Part shown: positions 46,101 through 58,212 of the stretch, piece by piece | Numbering within the stretch: the first letter of the stretch is position 1 | How the letters are laid out: every line of letters begins with the position of its first letter | Source of the DNA: Geosiphon pyriformis | Lineage: Eukaryota; Glomeromycota; Glomeromycetes; Archaeosporales; Geosiphonaceae | Assembly: GCA_016748015.1 (NCBI GenBank) | Contig: JAAOMT010000289.1 | Span: 197,639 to 261,638 of the forward strand | DNA length: 64,000 bases | Direction: 5' to 3' | Program-made: the position numbers and the translations under genes | The notes under the pieces: model-generated | Seen by the model: the letters and a program-made list of their open reading frames with translations, nothing else | What the model was told of the DNA's origin: nothing | Database searches by the model: none

Positions 46101-47950
46101 TCAAACTCTATTTTTTTCAACACTAAAAAGTTTTCCAATTCATGACCAGATCATGTTTGGTTAGCAAACAATTTCTAAAAACTATACTGAAATGTTTCAG
46201 AAAATACACCACATCAAAATAGTAAGTCTTTTCCAAAATTTTTAACATTAAATAGTGACTAGAACCATGAAACACACAAGATAAATTATTGGCCAAAGAA
46301 GTTTTAGTGTCCAGAAAAATCCTTATAACTTCTGCCAAAAAATTATTTATAGGATTGACTTTTAGCTTAATTAGGTATTGCAAAAAATTTAGAAGTATTC
46401 ATCTCAAAACTTGCAAATCTAAAGCATAATACTTAAACAAATGGCCAAAAATCCCTGACAAATTAGAAAATCCAATCACCAAAGCTACCTTGGCTTCAGT
46501 CTGTATTTGTTCAAAAAACTTCAAACCATAAAAAAATGGATAATATAATGTTTTATTGGAAAAATCTTTTGGCAAATAAGCTTTAAATTTGAGCCTCTTC
46601 CTTATTATAGTATTCTATTTCCAACACACATTTTTAGCAACAAAACTGAATTGTATACAATAACTAATAATAGACTGTAAAACTGCTGAAACCAGATAAG
46701 AAAATTGTTTATTAAATATTGTCTTCTTGATAATTATATTTGAAAAAAACTTGATATTAAATTGTACTTTAACAAGACTTGGCTTAAACAATCTCTCTAT
46801 TAATAAAAAAATACCCAAGTATCTATGAGATTTACTACTTTTAGCAATAAAAATAGATAGCCTACTGATGTGTAATAAAGCATCAAATACTCTCTGGTTG
46901 ATAGAAATAATAACAGTCTTATCATTATTAATTAAAATATCATTAATTCTAAAAAACTTATTAACAATATTCAGAATATACTGAATTAAAACCTAACTAT
47001 TTTCCATCCATATTGTATTATCAACAAAAGCATTAGCTGTAAAAAATGAGGATTTACTATTATTATCTTCTATCTGATCAGTTTTAGCTATGAAATTGAA
47101 GTTGATTCTATACTTATATAAATGCTCTTGTCTCTTAATCTTACACAGTAACAGATCATAAAAAATCTTTCAGAAAAGTGGAGAAAAAATCTCACCCTAA
47201 TTCAGCCTATCATAAACCTTGTAACTATCTAAAAAACTGAAATTAGTTATTATTTTATTAAATCTGTTTTCATGGATGTTTCTAAAAAATCTTATAAATC
47301 TATTGCACATTTTAATATGTTTTAGACTGAATCTTAAATAATGCTATCCAACAAAATTATAGGCTTTGCACATGTTCTGCAAAACCAACCAGATTTTTTG
47401 ACCTTTTTCCAATACATTCTTAATTATTAAACCAATAGCAAAAACAGAAGATTAAGTTGAAATACTTCTTAAGACTGAAAAATTATTATCATAAAGAATG
47501 TTAAACTTACTACAAACAGATAAAATCTGATCTAATAGAATTTTGGACAGAATTTTTTTCACTGTTTTTATTAATGCAATTGGTCAGGTGTTGGTAGAAT
47601 GCTATTTTAATTATAGAGTTTAGGAATTATAGAAACTCAAGCTTTCTTCTATGGAACTAGAATATTACTAAGTCTTAAACAAGAATTCAACAGATCCAAA
47701 AAACAAACCATTACATTATTGTTACAATGTTTCCACAACTCATTAGATATGCCAAAAAAACCAATAGCTTTGTTATCAGGTAATTCACAAATGACCAAAA
47801 ATAATTCATCCAAACCAATATCACTTATTATATCAGAGAAAGCATCATTTTTAACATATTTCAAAAGAGCATATTGACAAGCCCACAAACCAGACAAAAC
47901 TAAAAAAACTTTCTACTTACAAGTCCAGTTTAATATGATTCTATTCATTT
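46101..47950 (-). pseudogene. LINE L2 reverse transcriptase
   Basis: Pieces in order on the minus strand: 47649-47897 (ELPDNKAIGFFGISNELWKH), a core near 47000-47060 (SFFTANAFVDNTIW, where the FVDD motif has become FVDN), 46615-46818 (MGIFLLIERLFKPSLVKVQF, then SYLVSAVLQSIISY) and 46123-46383. Typical LINE RT with thumb. The second catalytic Asp is lost by G-to-A. Confidence 0.78.
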
Positions 47951-49420
47951 CAATCTTTATCTCATCTGATTCTAAAATTAAATCATTTTTAATCATCAAA
48001 TAATCCAAAACAACTTTGTAAAATAGTTACTCCAAAACACTTCTTATCATGTTACTCTTATTCAAACTGAAACTTTCCATCTGTTTTTCAACTGCATCTC
48101 TAATAGATTTACTCTTGGCTATTTTAGACTTATAATACTTTGACTTATGATATCCTTTCTTAACTTTTGATAAATGTCCACTTAATTTAATTAATCTTAC
48201 ACCATTCTGGAACATGACAATAATCTTAAAAGCCTTAATATTATTAAGACTTAATCACATTCTAACAAGTCAATTGAACTTAAACATCTTACTTAAACTT
48301 AAACACTTCATTAACTTAATAATTAGTAATTCCAGCTTGAAAAACTTTGAAAATTGTTTGTTTCTTAAGCAGTTAAAGTCACAAAACCAATGTCTAAAAA
48401 ACATTTTATTAGTTAAATTACATACAACACTCTTCAAAATTTTTCACATCTCATCCAGATTTTCTATGGTCTTAGTAGTCACAAAATTACACATAGCTGT
48501 AGACAAATTATTTGAAAAATAGTTTTTAAACTACATCTATTTGGCCTCATTTGCACCTTTAAAATAAAATTTCTAATGATTTTTATTAGTTTGTTTGCAA
48601 GCACTATTCAAATAAGCATTTAACAAACTTTTTAATCCAACCAACACTACAACTACCATGTAATCAGTATTAAAAAATTCTAATACAGAGCCAATTTTAT
48701 GCCCAACAATAGCCGAAAACAGACTTTTATCCACAAAAATATAATTTATAATCTTTTTGATTCTTCTGAAATTGCTCTAAGTAAAAAATTTATTCAAAGA
48801 ATGGCCACCAAACAAATTAATTAAACTCATGTCCAAACATTTCCTGAAACTTGCACTTTTTTTAGAGTTATTTTCATTGAAGTTACCACTCAAAATCACA
48901 AATGAATTAGTATTAATAGCCTTAAAAATAATTAAGTTAATACTAAAAGCCTAAGAATATCAAAGTTTAGCTGATACATTAACATATAAACCTAAAAACA
49001 TAACTGAAAGCTTATTTTTAAACAACAATCAAACAGAAATAACTCTGCAAAGAATCTCTTCAACTTTTGAAACATAATAAGACAGGAAACAGTTTATAAT
49101 AACAGCTACACCCATATCAAGAAAATTTTCATTAAGACTAGAACTAAAAATACAAACATCTTTAAATTTATTCTTGATTTATAGCTTAATATTAAATTTT
49201 AACTTAGTTTTAGTAAGAATAGAAACTATGTTGTCAAACTTCAAATGTCAACAAACAATGTCTTCTTGTTTTGCCAAGTTTGTCATACTCTTAATATTAT
49301 ACATAGTTACTTTTCAGATGAGGTTGGTTATTGAAAAGAAAGAAAAGCCAAAAAACCTAAACCAGTACACAACTGATTTAATTTCACTAACACTAAATAT
49401 ACAAAAGCATTAAGAGCCAA
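47951..49420 (-). pseudogene. LINE L2 AP-type endonuclease and linker
   Basis: Minus strand: MGVAVIIN, VMFLGLYVNVSA, FVILSGNFNE (canonical GDFN with Asp changed to Asn), KIINYIFVDKSL (canonical IDY with Asp changed to Asn) and TDYMVVVV (canonical SDH/TDH with His changed to Tyr). The linker to RT reads FFKLELLIIKLMK and SKVKKGYHKSKYYKSK. The three catalytic changes are all C-to-T or G-to-A. Confidence 0.72.
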
Positions 49421-50402
49421 CAACTTTGACTTCAAACTGCTCACTTTGGTGGTCAAGATCTTAGAGTTATTTAAGCTTAAAGTTGAAGTCCTATCAATTA
49501 CAACTAAAGAATAAAGTGTAAAAAACACATGGAGAACATTCATAGCCACATCCAAATCTGTATTTAAGACCAAAGACACAACAGCAACAAAAGGAGAAGA
49601 TTGAGAGGCAGACACTTGTGGTACCAAATTAATAATATTCAATTTCTTAACAATGTTTAACATTTAGTCCAAGAAGCATTTCACAATAACCAAACAAAAA
49701 TCAATTGATATAATATTTTAAGTAACTGAGATGTTTCTAATATTGTGTAGTACACCAGAAAAAGAGAAAAAACCAGAACCAAAACTGAGACCAAAATGAG
49801 AATTATTAGAGAAAACAACAAGAAAAACCACCTAGGCTCAAAATTTGTCATCAAAGGCAACAGAATAAGAGATTAAAATGCTTTTTTTCACATACAACTT
49901 AACAAGCTAGAAGTAATTCTCTTTTGAAACAACCTTTTTATAAGTTTTTTATAAAAATAATAGAACAAACACACTTAATACATTATATTTAAGAGCTAAA
50001 TGTTCAAAATGTTCATGCTTTTCACACTAAACCAAATTTATCCTAGCCTATAAGAGTTTTATATTACCAAAAATTGGTTCAGTGTAAAAAACAGACTTTA
50101 ATTTCTCATTCAAATCAAAACTAATAATAACACAATAAACATAATTGCCAAATTTAAGTAAGTAATTAATAATGCAAGTTTTTTTACCAGTTTTATCCAC
50201 TAAATTGCTAAGATCATAAGCTGTTGTTCCTATGAGTAGAATAAACAAAAGTGCTCTAAAACAATCTCTAAACATCCAATTATCTTGATTCTTTATAGCT
50301 ATAGCAACACATACAAAATTTTTCTCAATCAGAAATAATTATTTTAAAGCTAACTGTTCAGTCTAACCCAATTTAGCAAATTCAATCACTGCTTTTTGCT
50401 AT
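49328..50402 (-). pseudogene. LINE L2 ORF1 (nucleic-acid binding)
   Basis: 50048-50275 reads FRDCFRALLFILLIGTTAYD, then KKTCIINYLLKFGNYVYCVI. Just downstream CEKHEHFEHLALKY sits where a CCHC knuckle is expected, with Cys positions lost. 49328-49663 is a Ser/Val-rich tail (NSKILTTKVSSLKSKLLALN). It would be an RNA-binding ORF1 or an N-terminal part of a fused protein. The upstream half lies beyond E3 at 58213-58385. Confidence 0.65.
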
Positions 50403-51150
50403 TGTTATAGTTGAAACTTATACTTCTTATTAATTATCACATGTATTAGCCACTAATGTCACATAAATTAGCCATTCTATTTTTAGATAGTGATCATTGA
50501 CCTGATCAATGACTTGACCATTGATCTGATTATTGACTTGATTATTGACCTAATCAATGACCTGATCAATAACCTAATCATTAACTTGATTATTGATTTA
50601 GTCATTAACTTGATCATTAATCACTTTTGATAGCTATATAAGTGATGAATTTTTTAGCTGTGAAGAAGCACATTCAAAGTAATAAAGAATAAATAAAATA
50701 ACAACTTTCATCTCAATTATTCTCTTATTGCTAAATTTCTTTTCTCTGCCTTCAAGTATCTGAACATCTTAAAGATAAAAGATTACTTATTGGTCTTTAC
50801 CTACCTTTTTTCTAAAACGTATAAGTGTAGCATTTGAAGATTATTAAATAAAACATGACTAAAAAACACATTTAATACTTGATATTGAATTCTAAGAGTG
50901 CTGACATGAGGCATAGAATTATACTAAGTGTGATTATTTGTTGACAGTACAGACTATCCCTTTACCTTCAGATTCCCCAGTTATCTTTGAAAAGTATAAC
51001 AACTGAGATATTTTATGAGACTGATCTCACACATTGAATCTATACTTATTCAATTCGCTTTTTAAAGTTGAATTCTCTTTGATTCCTTTTATCATCCTAC
51101 AATCCTGTTCTCCCTTGCTATCCGTTAACTTGTTACTCCAACTCGTAACA
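50403..51150 (+). repeat. E3 5' LTR
   Basis: TGTTATAGTTGAAACTTATA to CCAACTCGTAACA. U3 has an array of TGACCTGATCAA-like 11-13-bp units (50499-50620). A TATA box TATATAAG lies at 50635-50642. AATAAA-type signals at about 50683-50695 mark a likely R region. Differences from the 3' LTR are nearly all C/T or G/A. Confidence 0.94.
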
Positions 51151-51156
51151 TAAAAG

Positions 51157-51174
51157 TGGTGCTCCCTGTGAGGT
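51157..51174 (+). other. E3 primer binding site
   Basis: TGGTGCTCCCTGTGAGGTT, six bases after the LTR. It is nearly the same as in the E1/E2/E4 family, so unrelated families use the same or a similar tRNA primer. Confidence 0.72.
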
Positions 51175-51207
51175 TGTCAAAATCCACTTTGTTTCTTATT
51201 GTATAGG

Positions 51208-51700
51208 TGATTATTCATATCTGCCACAACAATCAGAAGAACACTTTAAAGCACATAACAAAAATGATCTAGACTTTATTGAACTCAATCCTTTGCCTTT
51301 CTGCTTGATTTGCTTCCTCATTGAAAAACAATCCAGCAGACAATTTCAAAACTTTTGGAACTGGTTCCTGAATGAGCATACAGCTGAAACCTACACAGCT
51401 TATACAACCTATTACTTTGATTAAGCTTATTTTGAAGACAACTTTGAAGAAAGAAACAACAGTATCAATCAGCTTTTATATTCTGTAACTTTTAAACAAC
51501 AGCCCCCTGATTTCGAATATTTGAATCATCAAATCCACATTTAGATTGCTGCCCATTAATCAACAGAAACTCCTCTTGAAACAGAAGAAGAAAGCTATCA
51601 AACCACTCCTGTTTTTGATCTCTTTTCAAGTGAATCAGAACACTTCACACAAACTGTTACACCTGAATCAATGGCTCAAGACCCTCTACAACAAACATTC
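51208..51700 (+). pseudogene. E3 Gag N-terminal region
   Basis: One frame open apart from TAA/TAG at likely Gln codons: DYSYLPQQSEEHFKAHNKND, PLPFCLICFLIEKQSSRQF, then an acidic stretch ending SESEHFTQTVTPESMAQDP. No recognised domain and no clear start codon. A frameshift near 51701 leads to the capsid frame. Probably a matrix-like N-terminal part of Gag. Confidence 0.55.
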
Positions 51701-51702
51701 TA

Positions 51703-52746
51703 ATTGCTCTTCAAGGTATACAGACTGCTTTAGGGTAAAGAAACAACACCCTATTACTATTATTCAGAGGTAATGCCTAAGATCTAATCAAATAACTAGA
51801 TGATTTTGAGAGAACTGCCACAGCAAACCAGTATGATAATGAATACAAGTTCCAAATTATTGGTGACTACCTCCAAGGCTCTCCTGCTACTTGGTTCTCA
51901 CAAGAAACTAATGCCAATGCTCAACAAAAAATCATTAGATGGGCACCAGCAAATACTGGAGAAGACAACATCTCTTTTACTACCCAGTTTGAAACAAAAT
52001 TCAGAACCCCAATATTAATATCTAAATGGCACATAGAACTGGAAAAAAAAACCCAAGGCCCTGGAGAAGTAGTGACAGAATATGCCAAAGCAATAAGAAA
52101 ACTTATTAAATGGGTAGACTCTAGAAGAAATTGGACAGAAGAGCAGAAAATACATTCCTTCACAAAAGAACTGAGAACTGATTTATCATATGCTCTTTGG
52201 CCTCTTTTGGCTTTAAAAGACAACCCAACAATGGACATGGTTATTAAACTTGTTCAACAAATTGAAGACAACCAAAGAATGCACTTGGGATCTATGCTTC
52301 CAGTTTTTGCTCTTGCTTTTATTATAGCTTCTGCTCTACAAATAACTGCTATTTTTTTTGCTGCCCAAACTCAAGACCCAAATGAACAGTTAATAGATAG
52401 ACTTACAGCTAATCTTGCTTGGTTATTAGAACCATTGGCCCAAGCAGTTAGAGAGAATCAACAATTTCAAAAAACCAGATTTGAACCCCACTTCAATCAG
52501 CTCCAACAACCACTATATCAAAGACAGCAAAATCATGGCCCACCTGTGTGCTATCATTGTGGACTAACTGGACACTTTTCCAGAGACTGTAACAATCCTC
52601 TTTTACCACCTCCAGCTCCCAGAAACAATGATAATCAAAACAACAAAACTATCAACAACAATATCACCAATCAAAGACCCAATCATGCTAACATCAATTT
52701 CTTTAGAGAGGATCTCTTAGCTAAAGCCACTGTTTATTACCTTTAA
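51703..52746 (+). pseudogene. E3 Gag capsid and zinc knuckle
   Basis: Frame starting IALQGIQTALG, FRGNA with stops at Gln codons, then LDDFERTATANQYDNEYKFQ, GDYLQGSPATWFSQETNANA and TQFETKFRTP, a classic Retrotrans_gag pattern. From 52072 it is open for 224 codons: VTEYAKAIRKLIKWVDS, SFTKELRTDLSYALWP, and a zinc knuckle CYHCGLTGHFSRDC near 52549-52590, then an Asn-rich tail. Only two in-frame stops lie upstream in this frame, so decay is mild. Forms the particle and binds RNA in the family. Confidence 0.88.
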
Positions 52747-53520
52747 ACTGATAGGTGCATCTTCAAAGAGTGAGAGTGCAAGCCAACCAAAAGAAAATTC
52801 TTTTTATGCTTTTAACTTAACTGATGATGACCATGACATGGATGAATTAGCAATCAACACCTCTGAATCAACAAGAAAGAAGAAAAAAGCCAAGGTTGAT
52901 TTTGTTCTAGATCCAAAGAAAGCCTTCACATCAACTGCTAATAACAATAAACCACTAAAGACTAAAGTTTTTAAAAATTCTCCAAAGTTAGAACCCCCAG
53001 AAATTGTACAAAAATCTGGACTCTATTTTGTTGTCAAGGATCTCATAGAAATGTTTGCACACATTACATTTGGCCAACTGATGATCCATCCACAATTCAG
53101 AAAAAATCTTTGCAAATCATTAATACCAAAGAAGAAGACACTAAAAACCAACAAACACTCTTGCCAAGCTGAACTCACTGACAACAGCAATGTCACTCCT
53201 CTGATTTGTAAAGCCCAAGTGGCTGGTTACTTTATTGACCTGATCCTAGACAGTAGATCATTTATTAGCGTCATTGTCAAACACTTCTTAAAAGCAATTG
53301 GCAGAAAGATTGATGAACTATCCACACGACTAATAACTAACATACATGATAACAAGAAAAAAGATCTGAGCATAGCCAAAGCTGTTCCTGTCTGAATCAA
53401 TGGCATCAGTATTGAAACTAACATGAAAGTATCTGAAGCAAAAAAATACACTATAATAGTTGGCAATGAATGGCTCAAGAAAGCAAAAGCCTTGTTTGAT
53501 TATGAACTCTGTGAATTGAC
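52745..53520 (+). pseudogene. E3 protease
   Basis: Open from about 52745 (LIGASSKSESASQ) through a Lys-rich spacer to the retropepsin core AQVAGYFIDLILDSRSFISV, where the catalytic DSG is DSR (codons 53249-53257, Gly to Arg by G-to-A), then a flap-like IHDNKKKD. A TGA at a Trp-like position follows (53393), then INGISIETN and YTIIVGNEWLKKA. The same frame continues into RT. Gag lies one frame away; a 1-nt indel or programmed shift at the border cannot be distinguished. Confidence 0.8.
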
Positions 53521-54250
53521 CATCAGATGTGGTGAGAAACCCATTGTGGTTAAATGTTGTCATTAGACAACTCCTTCAGTACCCAAAAAAAGCCAAGAAG
53601 AAGAGCAATCAGATGAGTCAGATGATGAAAAAAGTGATAAAGAAGATGAACAAAAAGAACAAAAAAAAACTGCTGAACTTGCTTACACCATCTTTACCAG
53701 TAATGACAAACCATTAAATAATGTCAAAGCAGATAAAAAAGAAATTATAGTAAATAGCAAGCTGATCTGCTGGCCCTACTATAATATTTTTAGAAGAACC
53801 TTTAACTGAAAGCCTGGCAAGAAAGCCAAATACAGCTATTAGTGGCATGGCCCTTATGCCAGATGCTGGTGCAATAAACCTTTGTATTCACCAAGTGATG
53901 AATGCAAATCCTGCCTAATCTATTACAAAGATTGGGAACCAATCAGTTTAATACCCAGGGAAGAAATAAAAAAAGTACAGAAGTCCTTTGAAAATGAACC
54001 ATCTGAGATCCAATCATTTGTTGTAGAACAAAGAAAACCTTCCCCAGAAGAAAAAAAAGTAGATATTGAAAACCTATTGGTTAGAAACAGCCCAGTTATC
54101 TCAAAAGAAGATAATACCCCTGGACAAACTCATGTGATACAACACACCATCACCACCAAAGAAACTCACCCCATTTATTTGAAGTCTTATCAATTCAATT
54201 ATTGCAATGATGAGTTTATCAAGAAAGAGATAAACTGAATGAAAGATCTT
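53521..54250 (+). pseudogene. E3 acidic and zinc-like linker before RT
   Basis: In the RT frame: KKSQEEEQSDESDDEKSDKE, then LICWPYYN, GPYARCWCNKPLYSP and DECKSCLIYYKDWEP. The CWC...CxxC cluster recalls the Cys-rich insertion of the E1 family at the same place between protease and RT, but the sequences are not clearly related and no dUTPase motif is seen. Then EDNTPGQTHVIQHTITT leads into RT. Confidence 0.65.
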
Positions 54251-55434
54251 GGATTTATACAAAAAACCAAGAATGAATGGGCTTTCTCAGTTGTAGTGGT
54301 ATCCAAGAAAGGTGGAACCCTATGCTTCTGTGTTGACTATCATCAACTAAATACCATCACTATAAGAGACATGTACCCACTTCCCAAAATTGATGCAATG
54401 CTAGATAAATTCAATGGTGCTGCTTTCTTCTTAACCATTAACTTAACTGCTGAATTCTGGCAAGTAGAGATGAATCCAGAAAGCAAAAAGAAAACTGCTT
54501 TCATCACCAAGTATGGCACTTATGAATTCACAGTCATGCCTTTTGGTCTCACCAATGCTCTTCCTATCTTTCAATGCCTAATAGATAAAATGTTTAAATT
54601 AGTAAAAAAAAACTTTGTTCTGGTTTATTTGGATGACATAATAATATATTCAAAAACCTGGGATGAACATTTTAAACACCTGCAAAAGATTTTTGACCTT
54701 CTTAGAAATGCTGACCTTAAGATCAACCCAATCAAATCTTTCTTTGGACGCCAATCAACCCAATTCCTTGTTCATCTTATTACAAAAGACGGAATCTTTC
54801 CTGACCCAGCTAAAATTGAAAAAGTTCAAAACATTAAACAACCAATAAATGTTCCTGAACTATGCTCTTTTCTTGGTTTGGCCTCTTACTATCGCAAATT
54901 TATTAAGAATTTCTCCAAAACCATCTTTCCTCTTAATCAGCTACTCAGAAAAAATGTCAATTATCACTGGAGCACTCATTAACAAAAAGCTTTTGAAATT
55001 CTGAAGGAAAAACTTGTTACTAAACCAATTCTCAAGCAACCTGATCTGGATCGATCTTTTATTCTCCACACTGATGTATCTGGCTATAGACTTGGTGCTG
55101 TTCTTTCACAGAAAAATGAAAATGGCAGAAAACATGCCATAGCATATGCCAGTAGATCTTTTACACCAGCAGAAAAGAACTATTCAGTTACTAAACAAGA
55201 ATGTTTAGCAGTAGTTTGGGCCACCAACTACTGGAATCAATATCTTTTTGGTGCAAAATTCTTAGTGGTAACAGATTATCAAGCTTTGGTTTGGTTGCAT
55301 AATAAAAAGAAGCTGGAACACAAATGAATAACTCACTGAATACTCCACTTGGATGAATTTGACTATAATATTCAACACCACAAAAGAACAAATCATCAAA
55401 ATGCCAATGCTCTCTCTAGACTTACCATTCAGTG
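54239..55434 (+). pseudogene. E3 reverse transcriptase and RNase H
   Basis: 247 open codons from 54239: CFCVDYHQLNTITIRDMYPL, EFTVMPFGLTNALPIFQCLI, VLVYLDDIIIYSKTWDEHF (YLDD at 54626-54637 intact) and DGIFPDPAKIEKVQ. After one TAA at a Gln codon, RNase H follows: RSFILHTDVSGYRLGAVLSQ (Asp present), AIAYASRSFTPAEKNYSVTK, then WNQYLFGAKFLVVTDYQALV. This is the most intact RT in the window. Confidence 0.93.
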
Positions 55435-55505
55435 ACAGTACAATTTCACAAACTAAACCAATCTAAGTAGTAACTTCTTCACAAACAAACACGATAATGG
55501 ACTTG

Positions 55506-56808
55506 AACAACTACTCTGCCTTAATAGAATTTTTGGGTAAAAGACAATACCCACCAGAATACACTTGACAGCAAAGAGAACATTTGCACAAACAATCAAA
55601 TTTTTATTTGATCTGCCAGAACCAATTATACAAAAGAAACAGAAAAGATTCTGACCGCCTCTAGAGAGTCATTAAATTTGAAAAAAGAGAAATTGTAATA
55701 TACAATATGCACACTGACTTATTAGCTGAACACTTTGGAAAAAACAAAGACAATTCAGAAAACTTTAGCTCACTATTATTGGCCTACTTTGGGAAAAAAC
55801 ATTGCTGAATACATCAAAACCTATAACATTTGCCAAAAAAGAGGCAAACCCAATTACAAAGAAGATATTCATCCAATCTTTGTTGGTCAACTATTTGACA
55901 GAATTGGTATAGATGTTGTTGGACTTTTAACAATAACTCCTGATAGCAATAGATACATTATTACAGCTACCAACTATCTCACAAAATGGGTAGAAGCAAG
56001 AGCTATTTCAGACCAAACAGCAGTCTCAATAGCCAATTTCATTTATGAAGATATCATTTGCCATTATGGTTGCACCAAAGAACTTTTATTTAATAGAAAA
56101 AGAGCTTTTCTCAGTACACTGGTTGAAAAACTTTGTAGAAAAATGGAAATATATCATAAACTTTCCTTCCCTTATCACCCCTAAACAAATGGCCTAGTGA
56201 AACATTTCAATAGAACATTATGTAAAATCTTAGCCAAAACCAGTGAAGAAACAAACTTATGAGACAAAGTACTGTCTTCAGCCTTGTTTGCTTATAGAAC
56301 TGTGAATTATGACATAACAAGTTATGAACTTTTTTATCTGTTCTATGGACGCATAACAACACTACCAATAGAAATTGACATTGAAACAATACCCTTTAAA
56401 GAAATCACAATAGAAAATTACAAAGACATTTTGCAAAGAAGACTTGGTACCATTTTTGACTCCTTGATAGAAGCACAAATAATTGCTTTTGAAAAGATAA
56501 AACAGTTTCAAGAAAAGCTTAAGAAAAAGAAAACCTATAAAACACTTTCCTTAAGTGTTGATGATTTGGTACTAGAATACCATTTAAACAAAGACAATGT
56601 TTATGGTGATAAATTTTCTAGCCAGTGAAAAGGACCCTTTTTAGTCAACAAAGTCTTGAACAATGGTTCTTATATTCTTCAAGATCAATCTGAAACAATC
56701 TTCAATAATTGTCCTGTTCACAGTACACAACTCAAGAAATATCATAAACGACCTGATTGGCTGCCTGTTGTAATGATACCAACTCAAATAATCAGCAAAA
56801 ATCAAGTA
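55506..56808 (+). pseudogene. E3 integrase
   Basis: Head IYNMHTDLLAEHF then, after a 1-nt frameshift near 55737, AHYYWPTLGKNIAEYIK and YNICQKRGKPN. Core: FDRIGIDVVGLLTITPD, TKELLFNRKRAF (second catalytic Asp now Asn, 56092-56094) and NGLVKHFNRTLC (Glu now Lys, 56200-56202). The C-terminal region 56284-56628 and a GPFLVNKVLNNGSY motif follow. Both catalytic changes are G-to-A, so this integrase would be inactive even without frameshifts. Confidence 0.9.
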
Positions 56809-56852
56809 TAAATAAATGCATCATTCCCAAAACAGAGGTATTTTCAATTGAC

Positions 56853-57380
56853 ATGAACAATTATTTTCTGGATCAAAACATTCAAAACACTTTCTATACT
56901 CTCCATGAGTATTGGATCAAAAACTATCTAAATGCTATTCTGACTATTGGAAAACAAACCACCATAACTGATAACAATGGAACACATACTGTTATTAGAC
57001 CAAAGAAAACTACTACTAGAAGAAAAAAAATTGGTAGTAAAATAGATAAATATCTGTTGAAAAGTATAACAATAACTATACTTCTGTCTTCCAACACAAT
57101 TAGAAAAATACTTTAAGAAATCTTACTCATAAACAAAAACTTGTCATATGGAAGGCAATTAGAACTCTATGGTCATCTTGGTAAAATCATAGAGGATATG
57201 AAACTCATGAAGAAAACAACTTCAGAGATACAGGCAAAAATTTTGGGCATTATACAGTTGGATGTCTTAAGAGTTTTAACTAAAAACTCTAATACAAAGA
57301 TTTGGTCTCTTGGATACAAAACTCATTTTGTCTCAAGTGTTATATATCTTATCCACAAAAGACTTCAACAAACTAGTTAG
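56853..57380 (+). pseudogene. E3 third ORF after integrase
   Basis: A frame distinct from integrase, openable from 56757, with a Met at 56853 (MNNYFLDQNIQNTFYTLHEY). It runs NAILTIGKQTTITDNNGTHT, KKTTTRRKKIGSKIDKYLLK, one TAA at 57114, then LSYGRQLELYGHLGKIIEDM and AKILGIIQLDVLRVL to 57380. About 175 codons. No signal peptide or membrane segment. Its place matches the post-integrase domain of the E1 family; a short IxxxxQxI...D...YTI-like similarity is too weak to claim homology. A further frame at 57310-57495 may be its shifted end. Confidence 0.5.
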
Positions 57381-57464
57381 CTTTGAGTTAGATAAAACCC
57401 TTCAAATAGATTATACCATAAATAGCTTAATTTCACCAGAGCTCAATCTCTTTGAAGAGGATGA

Positions 57465-58212
57465 TATTACAGTTGAAACTTATACTTCTTATTAATTATC
57501 ACATGTATTAACCATTAATGTCACATAAATTAGCCACTCTATTTTTAGATAGTGATTATTGACCTGATCAATGACCTGACCATTGACCTGATTATTGACC
57601 TGATCATTGACCTAATCATTGACCTGATCAATAACCTGACTATTGACCTAATTATTAACTTAGTTGTTAACCTGATCATTGATCACTTTTGATAGCTATA
57701 TAAGTGATGAATCTTTTAGCTGTGAAGAAGCACATTCAAAGTAATAAAAAATAAATAAAATAACAACTTTCATCTCAATTATTTTCTTATTACTAAATTC
57801 TTTTTCTCTACCTTCAAGTATCTGAACATCTTAAAGATAAAAGATTACTTGTTGGTCTTTACCTACCTTTTTTCTAAAATGTATAAGTGTAACATTTGAA
57901 GATTATTGAATAAAACATAACTAAAGAGCACATCTAATACTTGATATTGAATTCTAAGAGTGCTGACATAAGGCATAGAATTATGTTAAGTGTGATCATT
58001 TGTTGACAGTATGGACTATCTCTCTACCTTCAGATTCTCTGGTTATCTTTGAAAAGTATAGCAACTGAGATATTTTATGAGACTGATCTTATACATTGAA
58101 TCTATACTTATTTAATTCGCTCTTTAAAGTTGAATTCTCTTTGATTCCTTTCATCATCCTACAATCCTGTTCTCTCTTGCTATCCATTAACTTGTTACTT
58201 CAACCCATAACA
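57465..58212 (+). repeat. E3 3' LTR
   Basis: TATTACAGTTGAAACTTATA to CAACCCATAACA, 748 bp. U3 array at about 57556-57690. Followed by CTAT. Confidence 0.94.

Larger units (their letters stand above)
44505..50402 (-). mobile_element. LINE L2 (ORF1, endonuclease, RT, RNase H), decayed
   Basis: Non-LTR retrotransposon read on the minus strand, with an A-rich tail at 44505-44537 (plus-strand TTATTTATTTATTTTTTATT). From 50402 down: ORF1-like block with decayed zinc knuckle, endonuclease, RT, RNase H and a Cys-containing C-terminus. It continues at 58213-58385 on the far side of E3 and is then cut by E4. Numerous stops, and catalytic Asp changed to Asn at several motifs. Confidence 0.82.
50403..58212 (+). 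mobile_element. E3: Ty3/gypsy-type retrotransposon, second family
   Basis: 7.81 kb, LTRs 50403-51150 and 57465-58212, both 748 bp, flanked by CTAT at 50399-50402 and 58213-58216. Primer site at 51157. Order: Gag with zinc knuckle, protease, zinc-like linker, RT, RNase H, integrase and a third frame. It is inserted in LINE L2. Equal LTR lengths and long open stretches suggest it is among the youngest elements here, but frameshifts and catalytic changes in protease and integrase make it defective. Confidence 0.94.
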
